6,866 bases of DNA from Oscillibacter sp. Lineage in GTDB: Bacteria; Bacillota; Clostridia; Oscillospirales; Oscillospiraceae. Made by a program: the position numbers and the translations under genes. This document shows positions 1 to 5,470 of this stretch, in pieces; the first letter of the stretch is position 1; every line of letters starts with the position of its first letter. The notes below the pieces were generated by a model. The model was not told where the DNA came from. It was given only the letters and a program-made list of their open reading frames with translations, and made no database searches. Where the stretch lies: positions 1-6,866 of the forward strand of contig JAAWIL010000110.1 in the NCBI GenBank assembly GCA_022796315.1. Reading direction: 5' to 3'.

Positions 1-126
1 TGCGGCACCTGGGGCAACAACATCCTCTGCGAGAACGTGGACTACAAGCACCTCATCAACATCTCCAAGGTCGCCCTGCCCCTGGACGTGGAAGTGCCCG
101 CCGCAGAGGAGCTCTTTAAGGACTGA
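1..126 (+). CDS. CoA-acylating aldehyde dehydrogenase, C-terminal fragment (5' end outside window)
   Basis: Only the last 41 codons are present, open from base 1 and ending in TGA at 124-126. The peptide begins CGTWGNN, followed by a C-E-N-V stretch and then KHLINISKVA. This resembles the C-terminal CG(S/T)WG-N-(S)-(S)-EN...KHLIN segment of acetylating aldehyde dehydrogenases: the aldehyde dehydrogenase half of AdhE, PduP/EutE-like enzymes, and succinate-semialdehyde or sulfoacetaldehyde dehydrogenases that make acyl-CoA. Such enzymes interconvert an aldehyde, CoA and NAD(P)+ with acyl-CoA and NAD(P)H in the cytoplasm. The protein stops right after this segment, so it is not a bifunctional AdhE with a C-terminal iron alcohol dehydrogenase domain. 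The substrate cannot be told from this fragment. It is followed by a strong inverted repeat and appears to be the last gene of its transcript. Confidence 0.72.
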   Translation, partial: CGTWGNNILCENVDYKHLINISKVALPLDVEVPAAEELFKD

Positions 127-171
127 GCGCCGTTTTCTCATCAACTCATCATACCGCTCTCTTTACCGCCA

Positions 172-208
172 TTACAGCCCCGGAGCACTGAGTGCTCCGG
201 GGCTGTAA
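172..208 (+). terminator. Strong inverted repeat, probable terminator of the aldehyde dehydrogenase gene
   Basis: The arms at 172-189 and 191-208 are exact reverse complements of 18 bases around a single central G, so in RNA a stem of about 15-16 bp with a short loop can form. It begins 45 nt after the upstream stop codon. The T-tract after it is poor (AACCGTTT), so termination could be incomplete or assisted. A second small hairpin (AACCG at 226-230, CGGTT at 234-238) runs into TTTT at 237-240 and could act as a back-up. Confidence 0.6.
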
Positions 209-253
209 CCGTTTCCGGCATCGGGAACCGCCCCGGTTTTCTGGGAGAGTCTG

Positions 254-281
254 CACGGTCCTGTGCTCCTCTGCATAAGAT
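254..281 (+). promoter_or_regulatory. Possible SigK/SigE-like (mother-cell) promoter upstream of the DUF4397 gene
   Basis: CACG at 254-257 is followed by 16 nt and then CATAAGAT at 274-281. Bacillus SigK promoters have an AC-containing -35 and a CATAnnnTA -10 at about this spacing, so this is a partial match that lacks the final A. No convincing SigA promoter was found between 209 and 300. Transcription from here would begin near 288-290, just ahead of the AAAGGAGG at 298-305. The motif is short and degenerate, so chance is a real alternative. Confidence 0.25.
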
Positions 282-297
282 GATTCAGCACCATCTG

Positions 298-339
298 AAA
301 GGAGGATACCGGAACCGCAGTTCCGGTTTACTGAATATG
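298..339 (+). promoter_or_regulatory. Shine-Dalgarno, 8-bp hairpin and upstream in-frame ATG
   Basis: AAAGGAGG at 298-305 is a near-perfect ribosome binding site, but the next in-frame ATG is at 337, 31 nt away. Between them ACCGGAAC (308-315) and GTTCCGGT (320-327) pair perfectly around a CGCA loop. Folding this 20-nt hairpin would leave about 11 nt between the Shine-Dalgarno and ATG 337, a workable distance. No other ATG, GTG or TTG start sits at a normal distance from this site. Confidence 0.5.
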
Positions 340-402
340 GAAAAAAACAACCGCGGCTTTTTTTCTGCGCCTATGACCCAGAGCGGAGGGAGGGTGGCTC
401 GT

Positions 403-1398
403 ATGGACGAACCCACGATTCCCCTGCCCAATCCCGGCGAGGGCGGGCCGGTCTATGACCCCAGCCACGATGCGGTGATTCCGCTGCCCAACCCCGGTGA
501 GGGCGGCCCCGTCTATCCCGGCCCCGGCAATGATTCCGGCGGCGATGCGGTGATCCCCCTGCCCAACCCCGGCGAGGGAGGACCAGTCTATCCCGGTCCC
601 GGCGGCAGCGTGGTGGAACCGGTGATTCCGCTGCCCAATCCCGGCGAGGGCGGTCCCGTCTACCCCGGAAACAATAATAACAACAACTGGATCTGCTCCG
701 GCGGCATCTGCGGCGGCGTGGCCATTCTTCCGGGCATCATCGGCACGCTGTGGCCCAGCGCGGCGAAGGTGCGCTTCCTGAACGCCGCCTATGACTATCC
801 GGCCTTCCGGATTTTTGTTGGAAACAGCCGGTTTGTCAATCTGCTGAACTACGCGTCCGCCACGAACTACGGCCGGGTGGCCTCCGGGTACCAGACGGTC
901 ACCGTGACCGGTCCGGACGGGTACATCTACATTCAGAAGACCATGCCCTTCCAGGCCAATTCGCTGAGCACCATTGCCATCATCAACACCGCCAGCGGCA
1001 TGGACCTGATGCAGATCCCCGACAGCTGCTGCCCGCCCGCCAACGGATTTTCCAACTTCCGCATCGGCAATCTGGCCTCCAACAGCGGCCCGCTGGATGT
1101 GATTATGAGCGACGGCCGCGTGGTCTACAGCGACCTGCGCTTCAAGGAAGTGGGCGTCTTTAAGCGCATTGTGCCGGGGACCTATCAGTTCTTCTACGCG
1201 GATACGGACCTGATGCCCATGCCCGCGACCATGGACATCGAGACGCTGGACTCCGCCTGGCTGGGCGTCTATCCGCCCCACGAGACGTTTGGCTCGCTGT
1301 ACCTGAACGTCGCCGGCAATGCCATCTACAGCGTGTACCTGCTCCAGAGCGGGCGGGGGCGCAACAATATTCAGAACCTGATCCTGATGGACCGCTGA
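403..1398 (+). CDS. DUF4397 domain protein with four N-terminal IPLPNPGEGGPVY repeats, possibly a spore-surface protein
   Basis: The protein is 331 aa from ATG 403, chosen because GGAGG at 389-393 lies 9 nt upstream. In-frame ATGs at 280, 337 and 373 would give longer forms; 337 could be used through the bridged ribosome site at 298-305. Residues 6-18, 26-38, 51-63 and 75-87 are four identical IPLPNPGEGGPVY copies, joined by Gly/Pro-rich linkers. Six Asn follow (90-95), then WICSGGICGG with Cys98 and Cys103. From about residue 122 to the end there are two beta-rich halves: the first begins VRFLNAAYDYPAFRIFVG, the second FRIGNLASNSGPLDVIMSDG. Each half matches the style of DUF4397. A DSCCPP motif (207-212) joins the halves. 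There is no signal peptide or membrane segment. DUF4397 is of unknown function. A spore-coat or surface role is inference from the Gly/Pro/Asn/Cys-rich, leaderless architecture and the possible mother-cell promoter. It is flanked by terminators, so probably monocistronic. Confidence 0.8.
   Translation: MDEPTIPLPNPGEGGPVYDPSHDAVIPLPNPGEGGPVYPGPGNDSGGDAVIPLPNPGEGGPVYPGPGGSVVEPVIPLPNPGEGGPVYPGNNNNNNWICSGGICGGVAILPGIIGTLWPSAAKVRFLNAAYDYPAFRIFVGNSRFVNLLNYASATNYGRVASGYQTVTVTGPDGYIYIQKTMPFQANSLSTIAIINTASGMDLMQIPDSCCPPANGFSNFRIGNLASNSGPLDVIMSDGRVVYSDLRFKEVGVFKRIVPGTYQFFYADTDLMPMPATMDIETLDSAWLGVYPPHETFGSLYLNVAGNAIYSVYLLQSGRGRNNIQNLILMDR
418..663 (+). repeat. Four coding repeats of 39 bp, each encoding IPLPNPGEGGPVY
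   Basis: Copies lie at 418-456, 478-516, 553-591 and 625-663, with start-to-start spacing of 60, 75 and 72 nt. All four encode exactly the same 13 residues. Eight of the 13 codons vary synonymously between copies (Ile1, Pro2, Asn5, Gly7, Gly9, Gly10, Pro11, Tyr13). The linkers differ in length and composition, including DPSHDAV, a PGPG-containing linker ending GGDAV, and PGPGGSVVEPV. The copies have therefore diverged at DNA level while the peptide stayed fixed. Confidence 0.95.
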
Positions 1399-1413
1399 TC
1401 CATCAAAACTGCA

Positions 1414-1458
1414 AAGGGCGGCGGAGTGTGGTCCCAAGGGCCGGGCTCCGCCGCCTTT
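1414..1458 (+). terminator. GC-rich hairpin terminator after the DUF4397 gene
   Basis: GGCGGCGGAG at 1417-1426 pairs exactly with CTCCGCCGCC at 1446-1455. A G-U and two A-U pairs (1414-1416 with 1456-1458) extend it to 13 bp. The 19-nt loop contains CCC and GGG runs. The stem starts 15 nt after the stop codon and ends in a short TTT run, so it is a likely but not textbook intrinsic terminator. Confidence 0.65.
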
Positions 1459-1514
1459 CCGGCCGCAGAAGGGGGACCGGCGGGTACGGATTGCCAAGAC
1501 GGAAAAGATTATAC

Positions 1515-1542
1515 TTGCGATTAAATCAGTTTTGAGTATAAT
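1515..1542 (+). promoter_or_regulatory. SigA-type promoter for the transglutaminase lipoprotein (and perhaps the pilus genes)
   Basis: A perfect TATAAT at 1537-1542 has TTGCGA (4 of 6 matches to TTGACA) at 1515-1520 with a 16-nt spacer. The surrounding stretch, about 1500-1548, is clearly AT-richer than the rest of the window. Transcription would start near 1549, giving a 5' leader of about 94 nt before ATG 1643. No other promoter this good was found upstream of the pilus-type genes, so they may be read from here. Confidence 0.72.
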
Positions 1543-1642
1543 GGTAAACGAGTGGACGCTGCTCTTTTGCGGGAGCGTGGGCCATAGAAGCACGAGGAAT
1601 GTTTTGCCGCGGGTACGGAAGCGGCGGAAAGGAGCATGACCA

Positions 1643-2620
1643 ATGCGCGTAATGAAACAAATTGTCCCCCTGCTGCTGGCACTGTGCCTGCTGGCAGGGT
1701 GCGGGCAAACCACCCAGGAGATGGACGAGGACGACATTTACATTGACCGCCTGGTACTGGACCAGGTGGATCTGGCATATGAGACGGAGGCGCTGTCCAG
1801 CGGCGCGGCGGCCAAGGATACGCTGCTGATGCCGGTGGCCTCCGGTACCGCTACGAAGAAATCCGGCCGGGCCGTGGTGGACTACTCCAATATCAAAGAC
1901 GGCTACGTGATGGTGCAGTTTACCGGTGCCACCTCCAAGCGGCTGAAGGTCCAGGTGAAGGGTCCCACCACTACCTATACATACGATCTTCCGGTCAAGA
2001 GCTGGACAACCTTCCCCCTCTCCGACGGAAACGGGAACTACAAGGTCACCGTTTACGAGAATACCAGCGGGGACAAGTACGCGGAGGAGCTGTCCACGTC
2101 CTTCAAGGTCACCTTGAACGATGAGTTCGCCCCCTTCCTCCGGCCCAATCAGTATGTGGACTACAGCGTGGCCACCAACACCATCAGCAAGGCCAAGGAG
2201 TTGACCAAGGATCTGACGAATCCCCTGGACAAGGTGAAGGCGGTCTATGAGTTCGTCATCAAGAACGTGACCTATGACCGGGCGCTGGCGGCCTCGGTCA
2301 AGAGCGGCTACCTGCCGGTGCTGGACACCGTGCTGGCCAACAAGAAGGGGATCTGCTTTGACTATGCCTCGCTGATGACCGGAATGCTCCGCAGCCAGGG
2401 CGTGCCCTGCAAGCTGGTGGTGGGCTACGCCGGCAAGGCCTACCATGCCTGGATCAGTGTCTGGTCTGAGGAGACCGGCTGGATTGAGGGCGTGGTGTAC
2501 TTTGACGGCACCACCTGGCAGCGGATGGACCCCACCTTTGCCTCCTCCGGCAAGAGCAGCGATTCCATCATGAAGTACATCGGCGACGGAAAGAACTACA
2601 CCACAAAGTATCTCTACTGA
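1643..2620 (+). CDS. Transglutaminase-like (papain-fold) lipoprotein
   Basis: The protein is 325 aa. ATG 1643 has AAAGGAG at 1628-1634, 8 nt upstream. Residues 5-19 are a hydrophobic signal peptide ending in the lipobox LLAGC, so Cys20 should be lipidated and the protein anchored on the outside of the cytoplasmic membrane. Residues 21-60 are an acidic linker, and about 75-160 form a beta-rich segment of unassigned fold. About 185-300 is a transglutaminase-core domain with the expected triad: Cys238 in KGICFDYASLM, His268 in YHAWISVW and Asp296 in MDPTF. A helix with PLDKVKAVYEFVIKNVTYD precedes the domain, as is usual in this superfamily. Members act as transglutaminases, proteases or peptide-processing enzymes, and the substrate cannot be read from sequence. 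It sits 59 nt ahead of the pilus-type block on the same strand, with no clear terminator between, so surface-protein crosslinking or processing linked to that system is possible but unproven. Confidence 0.88.
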   Translation: MRVMKQIVPLLLALCLLAGCGQTTQEMDEDDIYIDRLVLDQVDLAYETEALSSGAAAKDTLLMPVASGTATKKSGRAVVDYSNIKDGYVMVQFTGATSKRLKVQVKGPTTTYTYDLPVKSWTTFPLSDGNGNYKVTVYENTSGDKYAEELSTSFKVTLNDEFAPFLRPNQYVDYSVATNTISKAKELTKDLTNPLDKVKAVYEFVIKNVTYDRALAASVKSGYLPVLDTVLANKKGICFDYASLMTGMLRSQGVPCKLVVGYAGKAYHAWISVWSEETGWIEGVVYFDGTTWQRMDPTFASSGKSSDSIMKYIGDGKNYTTKYLY

Positions 2621-2623
2621 GGA

Positions 2624-2649
2624 ACAGGCCGGCGGCGGCCGGACCCTGT
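2624..2649 (+). other. Intergenic hairpin between the lipoprotein and platform genes
   Basis: ACAGG (2624-2628) pairs with CCTGT (2645-2649), and CCGGC (2629-2633) pairs with GCCGG (2638-2642), giving 10 bp with a 2-nt bulge and a GGCG loop. No T-tract follows (CCATCATCTAAAAT), so full termination is unlikely. It could tune read-through or protect mRNA ends, setting lipoprotein and pilus gene levels apart. It starts 4 nt after the stop codon. Confidence 0.4.
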
Positions 2650-2679
2650 CCATCATCTAAAATAGGAATGGAGTTGCAG

Positions 2680-3717
2680 ATGAGAATGATGTCCAACGAA
2701 GAGATCTCCGCCCTGAGCCTGGAGCTGTCCCTGCTGTTTCACGCCGGCGTGGGCACGGGAGACGCCCTGACCCTGCTGGCGGAGGAGAGCGACCCGGAAT
2801 TCAAGACGCTGCTGAGCGGCATGGCCGGCCGGGTGGATGAGGGTGCGCCCCTCTCCGCCGCCCTGCGGGAGACGGGACAGTTTCCCGTGTATGTCTGCGG
2901 CCTGGTGGAAGTAGGCGAGCGCACCGGCCGGACCGAGGAGGCCCTGGCGGCCCTGTCCCGATACTATGAGGACCGGGTGCGGCTGGGCCGCCGGGTCCGC
3001 AGCGCCCTGCTGTATCCCGCGGTGATGCTGGCGCTGATGCTGGTGGTCATTGCGGTGCTGCTGGTGAAGGTGCTGCCGATCTTTGACGATGTATACGCCT
3101 CCCTGGGCGGGCGGCTCACCGGCGTGGCCGGGGGACTGCTGACCCTGGGCCGCTGGCTGGGCAGCGCCATGCCGGTGGTGTGGGCGCTGCTGGCGGTGGT
3201 GGCTGCGGCGGTCATCGCCTTCGCGGCGGTGGAGTCCTTCCGGACCAGGTTCCTCACCGCGTGGCGGAGAGGCCACGGGGACAAGGGCATCACCAAGAAG
3301 CTGAACACCGCCCGGCTGGCTCAGGCCCTGTCCATGGGCATGTCCAGCGGTCTGCCGCTGGAGGAGGCGGTGGGCCTGGCCGCGCGGCTCATGGAGGACG
3401 TTCCCGCCGCGCAGGCCCGCTGTATGGACTGCCAGACCCGCCTGGAGAGCAGCGAGCCCCTCAGCGAGGCTCTGAAGGCCAGCGGGATTCTGCCCCCGGC
3501 CCAGAGCCGCCTCCTGGAGCTGGGCCAGCGCAGCGGCACTGGCGACGCCGCCATGGAGAAGATCGCGGGGGACCTGACCGAGGAGGGCGAGAACGCCCTG
3601 GAGGACGCCGTGAGCCGGGTGGAGCCGGCGCTGGTGCTGGTGTGCTCCGTGCTGGTGGGACTGATCCTGCTGTCTGTGATGCTGCCGCTGATGCACATTA
3701 TGGCGGCCATCGGGTGA
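2680..3717 (+). CDS. Type II secretion F / PilC-family inner-membrane platform protein
   Basis: The protein is 345 aa from ATG 2680, preferred because GGAG at 2670-2673 lies 6 nt upstream. An ATG at 2668 is in frame but has its AGGA only 1 nt away. Two tandem T2SF domains are visible. The first (about 10-130) has LLFHAGVGTGDAL and VGERTGRTEEALAALSRYYE; the second (about 208-340) has MSSGLPLEEA and LLELGQRSGTGDAAMEKIA. Three membrane segments lie near 110-132, 164-186 and 316-340, the typical topology. GspF/PilC proteins form the membrane platform on which the ATPase drives pilin insertion or removal. At 345 aa it is shorter than the roughly 400 aa of classical PilC and lacks the N-terminal extension. 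It begins the tightly packed block ending in pilT, which makes a type IV filament role the natural reading. PilC versus GspF cannot be separated here. Confidence 0.9.
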   Translation: MRMMSNEEISALSLELSLLFHAGVGTGDALTLLAEESDPEFKTLLSGMAGRVDEGAPLSAALRETGQFPVYVCGLVEVGERTGRTEEALAALSRYYEDRVRLGRRVRSALLYPAVMLALMLVVIAVLLVKVLPIFDDVYASLGGRLTGVAGGLLTLGRWLGSAMPVVWALLAVVAAAVIAFAAVESFRTRFLTAWRRGHGDKGITKKLNTARLAQALSMGMSSGLPLEEAVGLAARLMEDVPAAQARCMDCQTRLESSEPLSEALKASGILPPAQSRLLELGQRSGTGDAAMEKIAGDLTEEGENALEDAVSRVEPALVLVCSVLVGLILLSVMLPLMHIMAAIG

Positions 3718-3721
3718 GCCT

Positions 3722-4045
3722 ATGAGGAGGAAGAGAACCGGCTGGCTGGCCCTGCTCCGGGGACTGCTGCTGCCGGTGATTGCTGCCGGAGCGCTGGTGT
3801 GCTTTGCCGCAGCCCTGAACAGCCTGGACAGCGGGCGGTCCCGGGAGGACCTGCGGCAGCTGGAGGAGACCCTGCGGCGGGGCTGTGTGGCCTGCTACGC
3901 GGCGGAGGGGGCGTACCCCCAGGATCTGGAGTACCTGAAAACCCACTACGGCGTCCAGATTGACGAGGCGCGCTACACCGTTTTCTACGACGTATTCGCG
4001 GAGAATCTGATGCCGGATATTACGGTGCTGGAGAATGAGCCATGA
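3722..4045 (+). CDS. Small pilin-like membrane protein (hypothetical)
   Basis: The protein is 107 aa and starts 4 nt after the platform gene stop, so translation is probably coupled. The only Shine-Dalgarno-like sequence is a weak GGGTGAG at 3712-3718. Residues 1-8 are basic, 9-32 form a single membrane helix and 38-63 continue as an amphipathic helix. CYAAEGAYPQDLEYLKTHYG (58-77) resembles the Y-x-x-x-x-G-x-YP-x-x-L-x-x-L turn found after the long N-terminal helix in type IV pilins and pseudopilins. There is no recognisable prepilin peptidase site: no Gly followed by Phe/Leu/Met and Glu at +5. Cys55 and Cys58 are close together. I do not recognise a named family. A minor pilin or filament accessory is inferred from helix architecture and position between platform and motor genes. 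The stop overlaps the next start as ATGA. Confidence 0.75.
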   Translation: MRRKRTGWLALLRGLLLPVIAAGALVCFAAALNSLDSGRSREDLRQLEETLRRGCVACYAAEGAYPQDLEYLKTHYGVQIDEARYTVFYDVFAENLMPDITVLENEP

Positions 4046-4563
4046 AGAGAAGAGCGATCCAACATCATATCGACGGGCTGATCGCGCTGCTGCTGTTCGG
4101 CGTGTTTGCCGTGTGCGTGCTGGCGGTGCTGCTGACCGGCGCGGACGCCTACCGCCGCCTGACGGAGCGGGACCAGTCTTCTTACAGCCGCCGGACCTGC
4201 GTCCAGTACATCGCCACCCGGGTGCGCCAGGCGGACAGCCTGGGCCAGATCTCCGTGGAGTCCTTCGGCGGTCAGGATGCCCTGGTGCTCCTGGACGGGG
4301 ACTATCTTACGAGAGTCTACTGCTATGACGGCCACCTGATGGAGCTCTACTGCGGCGCGGAGGCCGAGATGGAGCCCCAGGACGGCGAGCAGGTCATGGA
4401 GGCGGCCGGACTGGCGCTGTCCCTGAAGGACGGGCTGCTGACGGCGGAGCTGACCAACGCGGACGGCAGCGTGGAGACGCTGCGGCTGTCCCTGCGGAGC
4501 GGGGAAGAGACCCTTTCGCCGGGCGAGGCGGTTCCTGATTCCGGAGAGGGGGCGGCGTCATGA
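4042..4563 (+). CDS. DUF4860-like pilin-like membrane protein
   Basis: The protein is 173 aa, and its ATG overlaps the preceding stop (ATGA at 4042-4045), showing translational coupling. A basic N-terminus (MKRRA) leads into IDGLIALLLFGVFAVCVLAVLL, one membrane helix at about 11-32. A long helix follows to about residue 63 (YIATRVRQAD), and the rest is a beta-rich extracytoplasmic part. The layout recalls PilW/GspJ-type minor pilins, and the sequence fits what I recall of DUF4860, an uncharacterised domain next to Clostridia pilus genes; that family call is from memory. There is no prepilin-peptidase motif with Glu5. The last 20 residues are acidic and Gly/Ser-rich and probably disordered. 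Cys residues at 94 and 104 could pair outside the cell. Confidence 0.75.
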   Translation: MKRRAIQHHIDGLIALLLFGVFAVCVLAVLLTGADAYRRLTERDQSSYSRRTCVQYIATRVRQADSLGQISVESFGGQDALVLLDGDYLTRVYCYDGHLMELYCGAEAEMEPQDGEQVMEAAGLALSLKDGLLTAELTNADGSVETLRLSLRSGEETLSPGEAVPDSGEGAAS

Positions 4564-5030
4564 GAAGCAAGGCTCCTTTGATGATGATGGAGCAGATGGT
4601 CATGCTGCTGGTGTTTGCCCTGGCGGCGGCGCTGTGTCTCCAGGCCTTCGTGAAGTCCGACGAGATGTCCCGCCGGAGCGAGGCCCGGGACCGGGCGGTG
4701 GCAGAGGCCCAGAATGCCGCAGAGCTGATCCGGTATTACGGCGGCGACGCCGCTCACGCCCTGTACTGCGCCGCGGAGGAGATGGGCGCCGGGTATGAGC
4801 AGGGCGCCTTTTGGCTGGATTACGATGAAAACTGGAATCCGATTCCCGCTGAGGACTGCGGCATGGAGCGCCCCCGGGAGGTCTACCGCCTGTCGGTATG
4901 GGGGGTTCCCACGGAGGTTCCGGGGCTTTGGACCGTGCGGGTTGTGGTAGAGAATATGGAGGATCAGGCGGAGCCGGAGATGCTCTTTGAGATCAACGTC
5001 TCCTGGCAGGAGGACAGCGGCCATGAATGA
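4560..5030 (+). CDS. Pilin-like single-pass membrane protein (hypothetical)
   Basis: The protein is 156 aa, coupled to the previous gene by an ATGA overlap at 4560-4563. A short basic N-terminus (MRSKAPLMMMEQ) precedes one membrane helix at about 12-31. An amphipathic helix runs to about 60 (EARDRAVAEAQNAAELIRYY), followed by a globular region ending in a beta strand LFEINVSWQ. This helix-then-beta plan, with a closing strand bearing a Trp, recalls GspI/PilV-type minor pilins, but similarity is structural in style and I assign no family. Glu11 directly precedes the hydrophobic stretch rather than lying 5 residues inside it, so a normal prepilin cleavage site is not apparent. Cys70 and Cys100 are extracytoplasmic. 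It overlaps the next gene by 8 nt. Confidence 0.72.
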   Translation: MRSKAPLMMMEQMVMLLVFALAAALCLQAFVKSDEMSRRSEARDRAVAEAQNAAELIRYYGGDAAHALYCAAEEMGAGYEQGAFWLDYDENWNPIPAEDCGMERPREVYRLSVWGVPTEVPGLWTVRVVVENMEDQAEPEMLFEINVSWQEDSGHE

Positions 5031-5436
5031 GAGAAGAAATGACCGGTTTACCCCGCCGGCGGTGGGCGGCGTATCCCTGCTGGTGGTCTTTGCGGTGCTG
5101 TGCCTGACCGTGTTCGCCCTGCTGGGCCTGGCCACGGTCCAGGCGGACGTGCGTCTGGCGGATGCCTCCGCCCGGGCGGTGAGCGATTACTACGCCGCCG
5201 ACTGCGCCGCCCAGGAGATCCTGGCCCGGCTCCGGAACGAGGAACTGCCGGAGGGTGTGGACGTGGACGGCGATACGTACCGCTTCTCCTGCCCCATCTC
5301 CGAGGGCCAGACCCTGGAGGCGGAGGTCCGGCTGGAGGGCGGGAACTGCACGGTTCTGCGCTGGCAGGTCGTTTCCTCCGGGGAGTGGACCCTTGACGAC
5401 GGCCTGGACCTGTGGGATGGATTTCCCCTGTTTTGA
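5023..5436 (+). CDS. Pilin-like (PilX/GspK-style) single-pass membrane protein (hypothetical)
   Basis: The protein is 137 aa from ATG 5023, chosen because AGGAGG at 5008-5013 lies 9 nt upstream; an in-frame ATG at 4987 lacks a ribosome site. It overlaps the previous gene by 8 nt. A polar N-terminus (MNERRNDRFTPP) leads to GGVSLLVVFAVLCLTVFALL and a membrane helix at about 15-38. A long helix follows (residues 39-72, rich in Ala, with SDYYAADCAAQEILARL), then a small beta-rich part ending DGFPLF. A helix of this kind that carries YYAAD and counts on into AQEILARL is reminiscent of PilX_N-type minor pilins, where the segment is often VSxxYYAADSGAE-like. GG at 15-16 could be a processing site, but Glu5 is missing. 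Function is inferred from location just before pilT. Confidence 0.72.
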   Translation: MNERRNDRFTPPAVGGVSLLVVFAVLCLTVFALLGLATVQADVRLADASARAVSDYYAADCAAQEILARLRNEELPEGVDVDGDTYRFSCPISEGQTLEAEVRLEGGNCTVLRWQVVSSGEWTLDDGLDLWDGFPLF

Positions 5437-5470
5437 TGAAGGGAACAATGATGGACGAGGAGGCCCTGGG

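Noticed and set aside
341..364. Intrinsic terminator or attenuator made by A7, CCGCGG and T7
   Set aside because: The GC core is only a 6-base palindrome that cannot form a stable hairpin on its own; the A/T runs would pair only weakly.
280..402. Start of the DUF4397 gene at ATG 280
   Set aside because: No Shine-Dalgarno precedes it, and the extra residues run through the AAAGGAGG, the hairpin and both homopolymers, which look like leader sequence. ATG 403 has GGAGG at a 9-nt distance.
418..663. CRISPR array or DNA-level direct repeat
   Set aside because: The spacing is a multiple of three, copies differ at many third codon positions, and the repeat is inside a coding frame, so it is a protein repeat.
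328..1737. 469-codon open frame on the - strand covering the DUF4397 gene and the next promoter
   Set aside because: Its product is rich in His, Gly, Ala and Arg with no domain, its repeats (GIGQ-N-H-R) merely mirror the + strand repeats, and it runs across a terminator and promoter of the + strand. The + strand frame has a recognisable domain and ribosome site.
1526..2656. 376-codon open frame on the - strand opposite the transglutaminase lipoprotein
   Set aside because: The + strand gene has a lipobox and full catalytic triad; the antisense frame shows no motif and is explained by GC-rich third positions.
2653..3696. 347-codon - strand open frame opposite the platform gene
   Set aside because: The product is Gln/His/Gly-rich low-complexity sequence, typical of antisense reading of GC-rich genes.
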